A stretch of 64,000 nucleotides of DNA from Gemmatimonadota bacterium (GCA_016704465.1 JADJAD010000012.1:124001-188000), one strand, 5' to 3'; counted from the first letter of the stretch, positions 39,004-49,193 are shown. The notes: generated by a model not told the origin, from the letters alone. Program-made: numbers and translations.

Positions 39004-39489
39004 ATGCCGCCTGACGAGTTTCCCGCCACACCGAACGACGCGCTGCGCATCGACCGCCGCCAGTTCCTGGTGCGTCTCGAGATGCTGGCCGCGGGGTTGA
39101 CGTGCGGTGCCCTCCCGCTGATCGCCGCCGGCTGCGCGGCGCGTGCCAAGTACGTGACACCGACGTTGACCGGCGAACGGCTTTCGGTGCCGCTGGCGCA
39201 GGTCGGGGCCACGGGCGGCGTCCTCGTCGAGGACCCGTTCGGCGACCTCCCGATCTTCCTGCATCGCACGGCCGACGGCGCGTACGTCGCCGTGTCGACG
39301 CGCTGCGGACACCGCGGCTGCCAGGTGGAGCCGGCGGCGGCGAAGCTTGTGTGCCCGTGCCACGGGAGCGAGTACACGCTCGATGGCACCATCCTGCAGG
39401 GGCCGACGCTGCGCCCCCTCGAGCGCTACCGCGTCACCGTCGACGGCGCGGCGGCCATCATCCACCGCACGTCGCCGGAGACGCCGTGA
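39004..39489 (+). CDS. Rieske 2Fe-2S protein with Tat-like signal
   Basis: From ATG 39004, 161 residues. An N-terminal DRRQFLVRLEM twin-arginine-like motif and a hydrophobic stretch ending AAGC suggest export and lipidation. The cluster ligands are CGHRG (first Cys/His pair) and CPCHGSEY (second). A DGTILQGPTLRPL loop follows. It probably passes electrons between the di-haem protein and a quinol or other donor. Its stop overlaps the porin start as GTGA. Confidence 0.88.
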   Translation: MPPDEFPATPNDALRIDRRQFLVRLEMLAAGLTCGALPLIAAGCAARAKYVTPTLTGERLSVPLAQVGATGGVLVEDPFGDLPIFLHRTADGAYVAVSTRCGHRGCQVEPAAAKLVCPCHGSEYTLDGTILQGPTLRPLERYRVTVDGAAAIIHRTSPETP

Positions 39490-40751
39490 CGCACTCGGCC
39501 TCTCGTCAGGTGCAATCCCGCGGCTGTACCGTCGTGACCCTGGTCGCCGCGCTCGTGGCGACACCGGCCCACGCCCAGTCCGACACGGCGCGCACGGACC
39601 GCCCGCCGGGCGCCGCCGTGGCACGCCCCGCGCGCGACACCCTCGGGGTGCAGGGGAGCATCTACACCCGTCCGTTCATCGCCGGCGCCGGGCGCACGTC
39701 CATCGGCGGGTATGCCGAAGTCAACACCAACTACTTCGTCGAAGACGGGCTCACCGAAGGCTTCTCGATGGAGTTGCGCCGGTTCAACATCTTCCTGTTT
39801 TCCGCCGTTGGACCTCGGTTGCGCTTCATCTCGGAGCTCGAGTTCGAGCACGGGACCGCGGAGATCGCCCTCGAGACGGCGCTGCTCGACTTCCAACTCG
39901 ATCCCGCCTTGGTGCTGCGCGCGGGGATCATCCTCCCGCCCATCGGCGCCTTCAACCAGAATCACGACTCGCCGCGCTGGGACTTCGTCGACCGTCCCCT
40001 GGTGTCGACCCGCATCATCCCGTCGACGCTCTCGGAAGTCGGCTTCGGCGCCTACGGGCGCGTCCCGCTGCGCGGGGGGGCGACGCTCACGTACGACGCG
40101 TACCTGACGAACGGGCTGGGCGACGGCGTCGTGCTCAACGCCGAAGGGCGCACGATGCTGGCTGCCGGCAAGCGCGAGGATCAGTTCGCGGGGGACAACA
40201 ACGGCGTCCCGGCGTTCTCGGCGCGTGTCGCCCTGCAGCGCCGCGGATTGGGCGAGTTTGGCCTCTCGCATTATCGCGGCGCCTACAACTCGTTTCGCGT
40301 GGACGGCGTGCAGGTGGATGCGAAACGCGGGCTGGCGATCAGTGCGCTCGACGTCACGACCTCGCTCGGCCCCGTGTCGGTGCGCGGCGAAGTCGCCAGC
40401 GTCAGGCTCGACACCCCGCCCGCGCTGTCGGAGCTGTTCGGGAGCCGGCAGTGGGGCGCGCACCTCGACGTGATGACCGCGGTGTGGCGCCCGCGCCTGT
40501 TCGGGCTGCGCGAGGCCGTGGTGAGCGCGGGGGCACGCGCCGAGTACGTGGACTTTAACGTGGGGTCGTTCTCGTCGACGGACCGCCCGATCCGGGACGA
40601 TGTCGTGGCCGTCGTGCCTGGCCTGACCTTTCGCCCAGTGCCGGGGACGGTGTTCAAGCTCAACTACCGGCGACAGTGGACGCGCGACCTGCTGGGCAAT
40701 CCGGCCGCGCGGCTCGGGGGGTATCAGGTGGGAGTGGCGACGTATTTCTGA
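39486..40751 (+). CDS. Outer-membrane porin-like beta-barrel protein
   Basis: GTG 39486 opens a 421-residue protein with a signal peptide ending THAQA-like (ATPAHAQS). It has alternating hydrophobic strands typical of phosphate-selective/O-P porins (SIGGYAEVNTNYF, RLRFISELEFEHG, NQNHDSPRWDFVDRP) and a terminal aromatic residue (YQVGVATYF). It is the last gene of the operon and may admit or release the substrate handled by the di-haem/Rieske pair. Confidence 0.8.
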   Translation: MTHSASRQVQSRGCTVVTLVAALVATPAHAQSDTARTDRPPGAAVARPARDTLGVQGSIYTRPFIAGAGRTSIGGYAEVNTNYFVEDGLTEGFSMELRRFNIFLFSAVGPRLRFISELEFEHGTAEIALETALLDFQLDPALVLRAGIILPPIGAFNQNHDSPRWDFVDRPLVSTRIIPSTLSEVGFGAYGRVPLRGGATLTYDAYLTNGLGDGVVLNAEGRTMLAAGKREDQFAGDNNGVPAFSARVALQRRGLGEFGLSHYRGAYNSFRVDGVQVDAKRGLAISALDVTTSLGPVSVRGEVASVRLDTPPALSELFGSRQWGAHLDVMTAVWRPRLFGLREAVVSAGARAEYVDFNVGSFSSTDRPIRDDVVAVVPGLTFRPVPGTVFKLNYRRQWTRDLLGNPAARLGGYQVGVATYF

Positions 40752-41940
40752 GGCGGCGTTTACCCGACAACGTCATGCGGACGCCTCCCTCGCGGGGTGA
40801 CGCTCGCCCACTCCCCTTTCAGTGCCGCAGCCGCTTCGCTCCCCATCCTCAGGCCATCGGCCGTTCTGCGCCTGCGAGGCGTCGTCTAGAGATGAGCGAT
40901 GCATCCGTGGCCAACGTCGTCTGCTAGGCCGGGTTGCATGCGGTCGGAGGACGAGGTCGTCAAACGCGACAACTGTTAGCGGCGATCCCAGATTTTGGTG
41001 AAGACGGTGCGACGCTAGGCGCCGTCGCGCTGCACGTTAGGCAATCCGGAGCGATCCTGTCCAGTCCTAGGAAGTGTCTACACGAGTGAGGGACCACGAC
41101 GCAGGGGTTACGCCGCGTGGTAATCGCGCGGGCGGGTGGGCGGTGCCGGGGGCGCGTGGGGGGGGTGGTGCCACGCGCTCCCGCAGCCCCCCGGCCACGT
41201 GAAGAGCTGGTCCACGCCCGGCCAATCCCCGGGGCACCCCTTTACAGGACCAAACTTTTTTTACTTTCTTGTCGGCGATCCCGTACACCGCCCAAGCCCG
41301 GGCCCGCCAAGCCGCGATGCGCACCCGCTCACTCTTCTCACACCTCCACGCTACGCCGACTCTCCACCACTCTGGCCACTGGCCGACCCGCCCCCCGGCC
41401 AGCCCCGCTTCGACCTCTTCGACGATCCGTTGCTCCACGCTGGGCTTCCACACACCCCTGAGAGGGGACGTGTAGACGCTAATCAGGACGTGACACATCC
41501 GTGCAACTCATTGCAGCGCGGCGCCTTCGAATACTGTTTCACCAAATGATGATCAGCCCCAATCTGGGATCGCCGCTAACATGCGTCTCAGAATCAAACG
41601 CATCATCTCAAGATCACTCCGCCGATTCTCATCTTCACAACGCGGGTGTCCCACCATCACGCGATCCGCCGCTGCTGGACCCACCGGCGGGGATCTCGGC
41701 GAGCGATAGTTTCGGCAATGCGGGCTCTCGGGTCGTCGCCGAGCGCTGCAGGGGGCGAATCGCGGCGCGCGGCGTACCCAGGGACAGCGTCGTGTCGATT
41801 TCCTGTGCGGCGGGTCGTCTGTCTCTCGCCAACGCGCATCAGGGCTTCCCTGACATGAATGACCCCACGGCGCTGATTTTCTCCGCACGGCTCATCGCCA
41901 ATGCTTTTACACTCTCCCTCGACGCTCCAACCGACTTCGC
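40752..41940. other. Long intergenic region without a supported gene
   Basis: About 1.2 kb. Both strands have only shadow frames. Notable sequence: a G-run region (41120-41175), a T-run (41250-41265) in otherwise GC-rich DNA, and 9-bp inverted repeats GTCTACACG at 41076-41084 and its complement at 41469-41477, perhaps the ends of a decayed 400-bp element. The base composition changes several times, so it may be patched from unrelated pieces. Confidence 0.4.
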
Positions 41941-42390
41941 ATGATCGTTGCCGTCCGCCGCCTCTTTGCCTCGTTGATCCTCACGAGCGTCCTCTTCGGG
42001 ACGGTTGGTGGGGCGCACCCGGCGTGCGCGGCGCTACCGGTCAACGGCCGCGCTGACGGTCGCGTGATGTCCGACATGGTGATGAAGCATGCGCACGCGC
42101 CGCAGGGAAGTCGGGACGAGATGGGAGAAACGGGTGGTGTCGAGAGCACGGAGGGCGGCGACTACGGTACCGATCAAGGAACCGATCCCGGCGCACGACC
42201 TGGAGGAGGGCATGAGTGTGTGCCACCGCCTGGATGCGCGACCGTGGCGCACTGCATCGCCGTCGCTGTAGCCCCCAGCGCCTCCCCCCCCATCGGACTT
42301 GCTGTTCTGCCTCAGCAGCCGCGCGAGGCTCGCGTGACCTTTCCGCGCAGCCCCACGCGAGAGCCGGACTTCCCCCCACCGCGAGTCTGA
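41941..42390 (+). CDS. Small exported protein ahead of cusC
   Basis: ATG 41941 opens a signal peptide (LFASLILTSVLFGTVGGAHPACA) and about 125 residues with scattered His, Met and Cys (MSDMVMKHAHAPQ; HECVPPPGCATVAHC). It resembles the gene at 26171 in size, export signal and position before an efflux operon, but I see no aligned motif. A periplasmic copper-binding helper is possible. Confidence 0.5.
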   Translation: MIVAVRRLFASLILTSVLFGTVGGAHPACAALPVNGRADGRVMSDMVMKHAHAPQGSRDEMGETGGVESTEGGDYGTDQGTDPGARPGGGHECVPPPGCATVAHCIAVAVAPSASPPIGLAVLPQQPREARVTFPRSPTREPDFPPPRV

Positions 42391-42495
42391 CCTCCGACGG
42401 GCCCGCTCCGTACGGCGCGGGCTGGCGCGCTCGCACGCCCCATCTTGGCCGCCCCTACCTGGGCGCCGGGCTCCGTTTTCGTCGAGAGGTCCCTC

Positions 42496-43869
42496 GTGCG
42501 GTTCCGAATCGTATTTCCCGCGTCGCAGAGTACGCGTCCGGGGTGGTGGTCTCCTTTCCTCGCCTTGCTTCTGCTGCAGGGCACTCAATCCGTGCTGGCG
42601 AACGCGCAGGCGGCGCCGACGCCCGCCGCGGCGCCTCCCCTGCGGCTTGATTCCGTATATGCGCTGGTAGCGGCCCGCAGCCCGCGTGCCCAGGCCGCCG
42701 TGGCACTCGCCCGCGCGGCACAAGCGCGGGTGGCCGGCGCTTCGCGCCCTCCGGACCCGGACGTCCAGCTTGGGTTCATGAACTACACGCTCCCGAGTGT
42801 GAAACCGGACCCGGCGCTCGGCATGACCCAGCTTCAGGTCATGCAAATGGTGCCGCTCCCTGGAAAACTCTCGGCGGCCGTCAGTGCCGCGCGGGCGCGC
42901 GCCGATGCGGCGCGTGCGCGCGCGACGGATGCAGCGTGGGAGGCTCGGTCCGCTGCGGCGATGGCGTATTACGAGCGCTACGAAGCGGCCGGTTCCGTCG
43001 CTATCGCCCGCCAGACGCGCCGACTCCTCGAGGATGTGGCGGAGGTGGCGAGCGCGATGTACCGGGTCGGCGACGGGCGTCAAGCGGACGTGCTGCGGGC
43101 CCGGGTCGAGATCGCCCGCATGGACGAGGAAGTGGTCCGCATGGGCGCGATGCTCGCGGGCGCGACGGCGCGACTCGCCGCGGCTGCCGATTCGCCGCCG
43201 GATGCTGTGGCCGGCGCGTCGGTGTTGCCGGCGTTCCCGGACACGCTACCCGCACTCGAGACCTTGGAGAGTCTCGCGTTCGAGACGCGGCCGATGCTCG
43301 CCGCTGGTGCCGCCGACGTGCGCGCTGCGTCCGCCGACGCGAGGCTTGCCCGGCGCGAGTTGTGGCCCGACCTGCAGGTTGGCGTGCAGTACGGCCAGCG
43401 ACGCATGGAAATGGGGGTGGACCGCATGGGAAGCCTCATGATCGGCGCCTCGCTCCCGATCTTCGCCCGATCCCGGCAGCTCCAGATGCGCGAGGAGACC
43501 GCGGCGATGCACCAGATGGCCGAGGCGGAACTGACCGCTATGCGCGCGGAAACACGCAGCCGACTCGGCGAGGTCTTCGCGACGCTCGCGAGCACGCGCC
43601 GCCTTCGCGAGCTCTACCGCGCGACCGTCCTCCCCCAAGCCGACGCGGCGACGATGTCCGCGCTCGCCTCGTACCGGTCGGGCGCCGTGGACTTCATGAC
43701 TGTGATCGACAACCAGATGGGCGTGAACCGGTACCGGCAGGAGCTCTTCACACTCGACGCGGCGGAAGGCCGCGCGTGGGCCGAGCTCGAGATGCTGGTC
43801 GGTCGTCCGCTCCTACCCCAGACCAATTCGGCCTCCGCGTTCCCGCGCGCCGGCAGAGGTGCCCCGTGA
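42496..43869 (+). CDS. cusC: CusC-like outer-membrane efflux channel
   Basis: A TolC-family protein of about 457 residues with signal peptide and the segments QVMQMVPLPGKLSAAV, YRVGDGRQADVLRARVE and YRSGAVDFMTVIDNQM, as in channels of copper/silver RND pumps. GTG 42496 has GAGAGG upstream; an ATG at 42445 is also in frame. Its stop overlaps the cusB start (GTGA). Confidence 0.85.
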   Translation: MRFRIVFPASQSTRPGWWSPFLALLLLQGTQSVLANAQAAPTPAAAPPLRLDSVYALVAARSPRAQAAVALARAAQARVAGASRPPDPDVQLGFMNYTLPSVKPDPALGMTQLQVMQMVPLPGKLSAAVSAARARADAARARATDAAWEARSAAAMAYYERYEAAGSVAIARQTRRLLEDVAEVASAMYRVGDGRQADVLRARVEIARMDEEVVRMGAMLAGATARLAAAADSPPDAVAGASVLPAFPDTLPALETLESLAFETRPMLAAGAADVRAASADARLARRELWPDLQVGVQYGQRRMEMGVDRMGSLMIGASLPIFARSRQLQMREETAAMHQMAEAELTAMRAETRSRLGEVFATLASTRRLRELYRATVLPQADAATMSALASYRSGAVDFMTVIDNQMGVNRYRQELFTLDAAEGRAWAELEMLVGRPLLPQTNSASAFPRAGRGAP

Positions 43870-45425
43870 CGCCCACGCCGAACGATCCCCTCTCGAACCA
43901 GCCACACCACGCGCCCCCGCCGAACGAGGCGCGGCCCCCCGAGCCGACCGCCCCACCTGTTCTTGCATCGCAGGCGCCGGTCCCGCAGCGCGCGCGTCCG
44001 CCGGTCGCGCGTCGGCTCCTCCGGGTGACGGCCCTCGTGGCGGTCCCGGTCGCGGCGCTGGTCGTCGCATGGTGGCTGACGCGAACGTCGACGGTCCCGA
44101 CCGCGACCGGTGGGCACGACCACACGACGATGGCCGCGCCCGTCGGCGCGGCCTCCCCTGTGTCGCTGACCGGCGATCAGGCGCGCCGCATCGGCGTGAC
44201 GTTCGCCCCCGTGACCGCCAGTGTCCTCCCGCGGGAGATCCGTACGGTCGGACAGGTCACCGTGGACGAGACCCGCGTGCAGACCATCGCGCCCAAGATC
44301 GACGGCTGGGTCGAGCATCTCTATGTCAACTTCACCGGTCGAGTGATCCAGCGGGGCGAGCCACTCATGCGCGTGTACTCGCCCATGCTCGTGACGGCCC
44401 AGGAAGAGTTGCTGCTGGCGCAGCGACTCGTGGGTGACGTGGCGGGCGGCGCGCCGGACGCGCAGGCTGGCGCGGCAGATCTGGTCGCGTCCGCCCGCCG
44501 ACGTCTCGCTTATTGGGACATCCAGGCCGACGAGATCGCCGCTATCGAACGAAGTGGCCAGGTGCAACGCACCCTGACACTGCGGTCATCGGCGACCGGC
44601 GTGGTCGTCGAGAAAAACGTCACGACGGGGCAGCGCATCATGGCCGGCGAGGCGCTCTTCCGCGTCGCGGACCTGACGACGGTGTGGGTCGAGGCCGACG
44701 TGTACGAACAGGACCTGCGTGCGATCCGCACCGGACAGATCGCCGTCGCCGAGTTCGACGCGTACCCCGGCGAGCGGTGGACGGGTCGCATTGCCTACGT
44801 CTATCCAACGCTCGATACCGAGACGCGCACCGTGCGGGTGCGCGTGGCGCTCGCCAACGCGGGGGTGCGCCTCAAGCCCGGCATGTACGCCACGCTTCGG
44901 ATCACGGGGGCGTCCAGTGCCACGGGGGCGGCCGTGCTCACCGTGCCGCGCGGGGCGGTGCTCTCGACGGGCGAGCGGACCCTCGTATTCGTCCGCCGAG
45001 CCGATGGTCGGCTCGAGCCGCGCAGCGTGCAGGTGGGCGCTGCCTCGGACGACCGTATCGAAATCCTGCGCGGCGTGGCACTCGGCGACACGGTCGTCGC
45101 ATCGGCGACCTTTCTCGTCGACGCCGAGTCCAACCTCGGCACTGCGCTCGGCGGGATGGGCGACATGCCCGGCATGGAGATCACGGTCCCGCCGACGAGC
45201 ACGCCGTCGCGTGCGCCCGCCGATCCGGGGTCACGACCCGCCCCGCGTCCTGCGAGGCCGATGCCGGACATGCGCATGCCGGACACCTCCGGCACACCGG
45301 GCACACCGGGCACACCGGGCACACCGGGCACACCGGGCACACCGGGCAGGCCGAACCCGACCGAGCCGGTTCCGTCGACCGCAACGCGGGGCGGCGAGAC
45401 ACACGCTGGCCACGGCGGGAGGTGA
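43866..45425 (+). CDS. cusB: CusB-like periplasmic adaptor
   Basis: A 519-residue membrane-fusion protein. A Pro-rich cytoplasmic leader and one membrane anchor (VTALVAVPVAALVVAWWLT) come first, then GHDHTTMAAP, a possible Cu site. The barrel core has TIAPKIDGWVEHLYVNFTG, a helical hairpin from MLVTAQEELLLAQ, and YVYPTLDTETRTVRVR. The tail is Met/Pro-rich (MGDMPGMEI; MPDMRMPD), a plausible methionine copper-binding region, and carries six GTP tripeptide repeats. cusA starts 4 bp later. Confidence 0.88.
   Translation: MTPTPNDPLSNQPHHAPPPNEARPPEPTAPPVLASQAPVPQRARPPVARRLLRVTALVAVPVAALVVAWWLTRTSTVPTATGGHDHTTMAAPVGAASPVSLTGDQARRIGVTFAPVTASVLPREIRTVGQVTVDETRVQTIAPKIDGWVEHLYVNFTGRVIQRGEPLMRVYSPMLVTAQEELLLAQRLVGDVAGGAPDAQAGAADLVASARRRLAYWDIQADEIAAIERSGQVQRTLTLRSSATGVVVEKNVTTGQRIMAGEALFRVADLTTVWVEADVYEQDLRAIRTGQIAVAEFDAYPGERWTGRIAYVYPTLDTETRTVRVRVALANAGVRLKPGMYATLRITGASSATGAAVLTVPRGAVLSTGERTLVFVRRADGRLEPRSVQVGAASDDRIEILRGVALGDTVVASATFLVDAESNLGTALGGMGDMPGMEITVPPTSTPSRAPADPGSRPAPRPARPMPDMRMPDTSGTPGTPGTPGTPGTPGTPGRPNPTEPVPSTATRGGETHAGHGGR
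45292..45345 (+). repeat. Six perfect 9-bp tandem repeats in cusB
   Basis: The unit GCACACCGG occurs six times head to tail and encodes Gly-Thr-Pro repeats in the CusB tail. Being a multiple of three, copy-number change would keep the frame. Confidence 0.9.
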
Positions 45426-45429
45426 CGCC

Positions 45430-48400
45430 ATGCTGAAGCACATCATCGAGTGGTCGGTCCGCAACCGACTCATCGTGTTCCTGCTGACCGCGGGCCTGGT
45501 TCTCGGAGGCATCTGGTCGATCCGTCGCACGCCGCTCGAAGCACTCCCCGACCTGAGCGACGTGCAGGTGATCGTGCAGGCCGAGTACGGCGAGCAGGCG
45601 CCACGCATCGTCGAGGATCAGGTCACGTACCCGGTGGCGGCCGAGATGCTCAAGGTGCCGGGCGCGCGCACCGTGCGCGGCTACTCGTTCTTCGGCGTCT
45701 CCTTCGTGTACGTCATCTTCGAGGACGGCACGGATCTGTACTGGGCGCGCACCCGCGTCCTCGAGTACCTGAATGGCATCAAGGGGAAGCTCCCCGCCTC
45801 GGTGTCGCCGACGTTAGGCCCGGACGCGACCGGGCTCGGGTGGGTGTACCAGTACGCGCTCGAGGACACGACGGGGCGTCTGGACCTCGCCCAACTCCGT
45901 GGCGTCCAGGACTGGTACCTCCGCTACGCGCTGACCGCCGTCCCCGGCGTCGCCGAGGTGGCAAGCGTCGGCGGGTTCGAAAAGCAGTACCAGATCGACA
46001 TCGATCCGGCCAAGCTGCTCGCGTACGGCATCCCGATCACCCGCGTGATGTCGGCGATCCAGAGCGCCAACAGTGACGTCGGCGCGATGGTGATGGAGCT
46101 CTCCGAGCGCGAGTACATGGTGCGCGGGCTCGGCTACCTCAAGAGCATCGGCGACATCGAAAGCGTGGTGGTGGGCGCCACCGCGTCAGGCACGCCGGTT
46201 CGCGTCTCGGAGCTCGGCCGTGTATCGGTCGGCCCGGCGGTACGCCGCGGCATCACGGACCTCGATGGCCGCGGCGACGCCGTCGGCGGCATCGTGATCA
46301 TGCGGTTCGGTGAGAACGCGCTCGCCACCATTGCGCGCGTCAAGGAGAAGCTCGCGGCCGTGCAGACCGGGCTCCCGCCCGGCGTCGTCGTGCGCCCGGT
46401 CTACGACCGCAGCACGCTGATCGAAGAATCCATCGGCACGGTGCGCGAGACGTTGATCGAGGAGGCGGTGATCGTCGCCCTCATCTGCGTCGTCTTTCTC
46501 CTCCACGTGCGCTCGGCGCTCGTTGCCGTGGTGACGTTGCCGATCAGCGTCGTGATCGCCTTCATCGGTCTGCGAGCGTTCGGGATCGGCGCCGACATCA
46601 TGAGCCTGGGCGGTATCGCCATCGCGATTGGCGAGATGATCGACGCGGCCATCGTGATGGTGGAGAACATGCACAAGCACCTCGAACGCCGCGCGCCGCC
46701 CGGCGCCACGTTCGTGGATACGGCCACCCTCACGACCCACGAACGGATGGAGGTGGTACTCGACGCCGCGAAGGAAGTGGGGCCCTCGCTCTTCTACTCG
46801 CTGCTCATCATCACCGTCTCGTTTATTCCCGTTTTCACGCTCGAGGGGCAGGAAGGACGGCTCTTCAAGCCGCTCGCGCTGACGAAGACGTTTGCAATGG
46901 CGGCAGCGAGTCTGCTCAGCATTACGCTGGTTCCGGTCCTCATGGGAATCTTCATCCGTGGGAAGATCTACCGCGAGGAGCGGAACCCATTAAGCCGGGC
47001 AATGATCCGTGCCTACCGGCCGATGCTCGCGTGGACGATGCGCCACCGCTGGCCGGTCATCAGCGCGTCGGCCGCGGCGCTCATCCTGACGTGGATCCCC
47101 TTCCAGCGCATCGGCAGCGAGTTCATGCCGCCGCTCGACGAGGGGACGATCCTCTACATGCCGACGACGCTCCCCGGCATCAGCGTGGCCCGCGCGCGCG
47201 AGCTGCTGCGGCAGCAGGACGCTATCCTGAAGTCATTCCCCGAGGTCGCGAGCGTGTGGGGCAAGGCGGGGCGCGCCGAGACGGCGACCGATCCGGCGGG
47301 GCTGGACATGGCAGAGACGACCATCTCACTGAAGCCTGCGTCCGAGTGGCGTCCCGGCATGACCTACAACCGCCTGATCGCGGCCATGGATTCTGCGGTG
47401 AGCATGCCAGGGGTGACCAACGCGTGGACGATGCCAATCAAGGGGCGCATCGACATGCTCGCCACTGGCATTCGCACGCCGGTGGGCGTGAAGCTCTACG
47501 GCCCGGACCTCGGAGAGCTCGAACGCCTTGGCAAGGAGCTCGAGGGGCATCTCAAGATGGTGCCCGGTACCCGGAGCGCCTTCGCGGAACGCGCGGTCAG
47601 CGGCTACTACCTGGACATCGACATCGACCGCGCGGCGGCGGCGCGGCACGGGCTGAACGTCGGCGACATCCAGACGGTGATCGCCACCGCCATCGGCGGC
47701 ATGACGATCACCCAGACCGTCGAGGGGCGCGAACGCTACGGCGTGCGTGTCCGCTATCCCCAGGAACTGCGCGACACGCCCGAGCGACTCGCGTCCGTGC
47801 TCGTGCCGGTGAGCCACGGGTTAGGGGCGGGGGCTGCAACGAGGGGCGGGGCCATGACGGCCGGCATGTCGTCGGCCCAGGGCGACGCCGCGCCGCCCTC
47901 CCGCGCCGGCGTGTCGCAGGTCCCGTTGGGGCAGGTCGCCACCATCCGGCAGACCGCGGGGCCGATGGTCGTCCGCACCGAGGACGCGCAGCCGACCGCG
48001 TGGGTGTATGTGGACGTCGGGGGCCGCGACATCGGCGGGTACGTGGCCGAGGCGAAACGAATGGTGGCGCGTACGATGACGCTGCCGCCGGGCTACACGC
48101 TCGCGTGGAGCGGGCAGTACGAGTACATGGAGCGCGCCAAGGCGAAGATGCAGGTCGTCGTCCCAGCGACGCTCGCCCTCGTGTTTCTGCTGCTCTACTT
48201 CAACTTCAAGAATGTCGGCGAGACGCTGATCGTGATGCTCTCGATCCCGTTCACGCTGGTGGGCGGCGTCTGGTTCCTCTGGGCGCTGGACTACGACTGG
48301 TCCGTCGCGGTCACCATCGGGTTCCTTGCGCTCGCTGGCGTCGCGGCGGAGACAGCGGTCATCATGCTCGTGTATCTCGACAGCGCATGGAAGGAGCGGC

Positions 48401-48747
48401 GCGCGTCCGGTCGCCCCGCGGGGGTGCCGGAGCTCTACGCGGCCGTGATCGAGGGCGCGGTGGAGCGCGTGCGCCCCAAGATGATGACCGTCGCCTCGAC
48501 GATGATCGGGCTTTTGCCGATCCTGTGGGGGACCGGCACCGGCGCGAGCGTCATGAAGCGTATCGCCGCACCTATGATCGGTGGCATGGTGAGCAGCACG
48601 ATTCTTACGCTGCTCGTCGTGCCGGCGATCTGGTCTCTGGTACAAGAGCGCGGACTACGCACGGCCGCGCGCAAGGCGGACGACCCATCCGGGCCGCACG
48701 TGCCGGGAACGCTTGCCGGGAGCACCGCCTCGCCGTCGCGTGCGTGA
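45430..48747 (+). CDS. cusA: CusA-like copper/silver RND pump
   Basis: A complete 1105-residue heavy-metal RND pump. TM4 carries AIAIGEMIDAAIVMVEN (about residues 396-412), the signature of the monovalent Cu/Ag subgroup (HME4). Typical N-terminus MLKHIIEWSVRNRLIVF and segments EYMVRGLGYLKSIGDI and ADETAVIM-like (AGVAAETAVIMLVYLD) are present. It exports Cu+ or Ag+ from periplasm and cytoplasm through CusB/CusC. Residues near 800-825 hold an Ala/Gly/Met-rich insertion (GGAMTAGMSSAQ) within the periplasmic loop. It ends the cus operon. Confidence 0.93.
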   Translation: MLKHIIEWSVRNRLIVFLLTAGLVLGGIWSIRRTPLEALPDLSDVQVIVQAEYGEQAPRIVEDQVTYPVAAEMLKVPGARTVRGYSFFGVSFVYVIFEDGTDLYWARTRVLEYLNGIKGKLPASVSPTLGPDATGLGWVYQYALEDTTGRLDLAQLRGVQDWYLRYALTAVPGVAEVASVGGFEKQYQIDIDPAKLLAYGIPITRVMSAIQSANSDVGAMVMELSEREYMVRGLGYLKSIGDIESVVVGATASGTPVRVSELGRVSVGPAVRRGITDLDGRGDAVGGIVIMRFGENALATIARVKEKLAAVQTGLPPGVVVRPVYDRSTLIEESIGTVRETLIEEAVIVALICVVFLLHVRSALVAVVTLPISVVIAFIGLRAFGIGADIMSLGGIAIAIGEMIDAAIVMVENMHKHLERRAPPGATFVDTATLTTHERMEVVLDAAKEVGPSLFYSLLIITVSFIPVFTLEGQEGRLFKPLALTKTFAMAAASLLSITLVPVLMGIFIRGKIYREERNPLSRAMIRAYRPMLAWTMRHRWPVISASAAALILTWIPFQRIGSEFMPPLDEGTILYMPTTLPGISVARARELLRQQDAILKSFPEVASVWGKAGRAETATDPAGLDMAETTISLKPASEWRPGMTYNRLIAAMDSAVSMPGVTNAWTMPIKGRIDMLATGIRTPVGVKLYGPDLGELERLGKELEGHLKMVPGTRSAFAERAVSGYYLDIDIDRAAAARHGLNVGDIQTVIATAIGGMTITQTVEGRERYGVRVRYPQELRDTPERLASVLVPVSHGLGAGAATRGGAMTAGMSSAQGDAAPPSRAGVSQVPLGQVATIRQTAGPMVVRTEDAQPTAWVYVDVGGRDIGGYVAEAKRMVARTMTLPPGYTLAWSGQYEYMERAKAKMQVVVPATLALVFLLLYFNFKNVGETLIVMLSIPFTLVGGVWFLWALDYDWSVAVTIGFLALAGVAAETAVIMLVYLDSAWKERRASGRPAGVPELYAAVIEGAVERVRPKMMTVASTMIGLLPILWGTGTGASVMKRIAAPMIGGMVSSTILTLLVVPAIWSLVQERGLRTAARKADDPSGPHVPGTLAGSTASPSRA

Positions 48748-49193
48748 ACAGGTCACGGTCGGCTTCCGGGGCGTCGCCCGCGGAAGCCGGTGGTGCGGAT
48801 CTTCTTCTGGGAGGAGCCATGCAGCGCTCGCGTGTGTTCCGGGCCCGGCGGTCCGCCGTCGACCAGACGGCAACGGGGTGGCAGAAGCGCGTCGAACTCG
48901 CCTCCAGCGTGGGCGCCGGGATTCTCGGAGCCGGCAGGAGCGCGCGGAGGGCTAGACTCCCCGCCTGGTCGGTCGCCCTCTCGTGAATCTGCTGGGTCGC
49001 GCTGCTCGCGCCCGCGGCCTATCTAGTCGCGCGCGGATAGCCCACCACGGCCGACCCATCGACCGGCGACCATCGACCGGCGACCCATCGACCGGCGACC
49101 CATCGACCGGCGACGCATCGGCCTGGACCCTTCGACGACCGAGACGGCGAAACGCGGCCGCAGACTCCACGGCTGCGCTTCGCCTCCGTCGGC
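48748..49193. other. Intergenic region between convergent cusA and the Ig-like lipoprotein gene
   Basis: No coding frame is supported. A 15-bp tandem repeat (49052-49121) lies in the middle. No clear terminator hairpin with T-run was found. Confidence 0.45.
49052..49121. repeat. 15-bp tandem repeat, about 4.7 copies
   Basis: The unit CGACCCATCGACCGG is repeated at 49052, 49067 (14-bp copy), 49081, 49096 and, in part, 49111. It lies outside any supported gene. Confidence 0.85.

Noticed and set aside
41000..41040. Possible integron attC ending GTTAGGC
   Set aside because: No matching GCCTAAC-type partner or paired inner sites could be found upstream.
41076..41477. Miniature transposon bounded by GTCTACACG inverted repeats
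   Set aside because: Only 9 bp match, flanks and inner sequence do not pair, and no target duplication is visible.
45292..49121. Tandem repeats as CRISPR arrays
   Set aside because: Units of 9 and 15 bp are contiguous with no spacers; one lies inside cusB.
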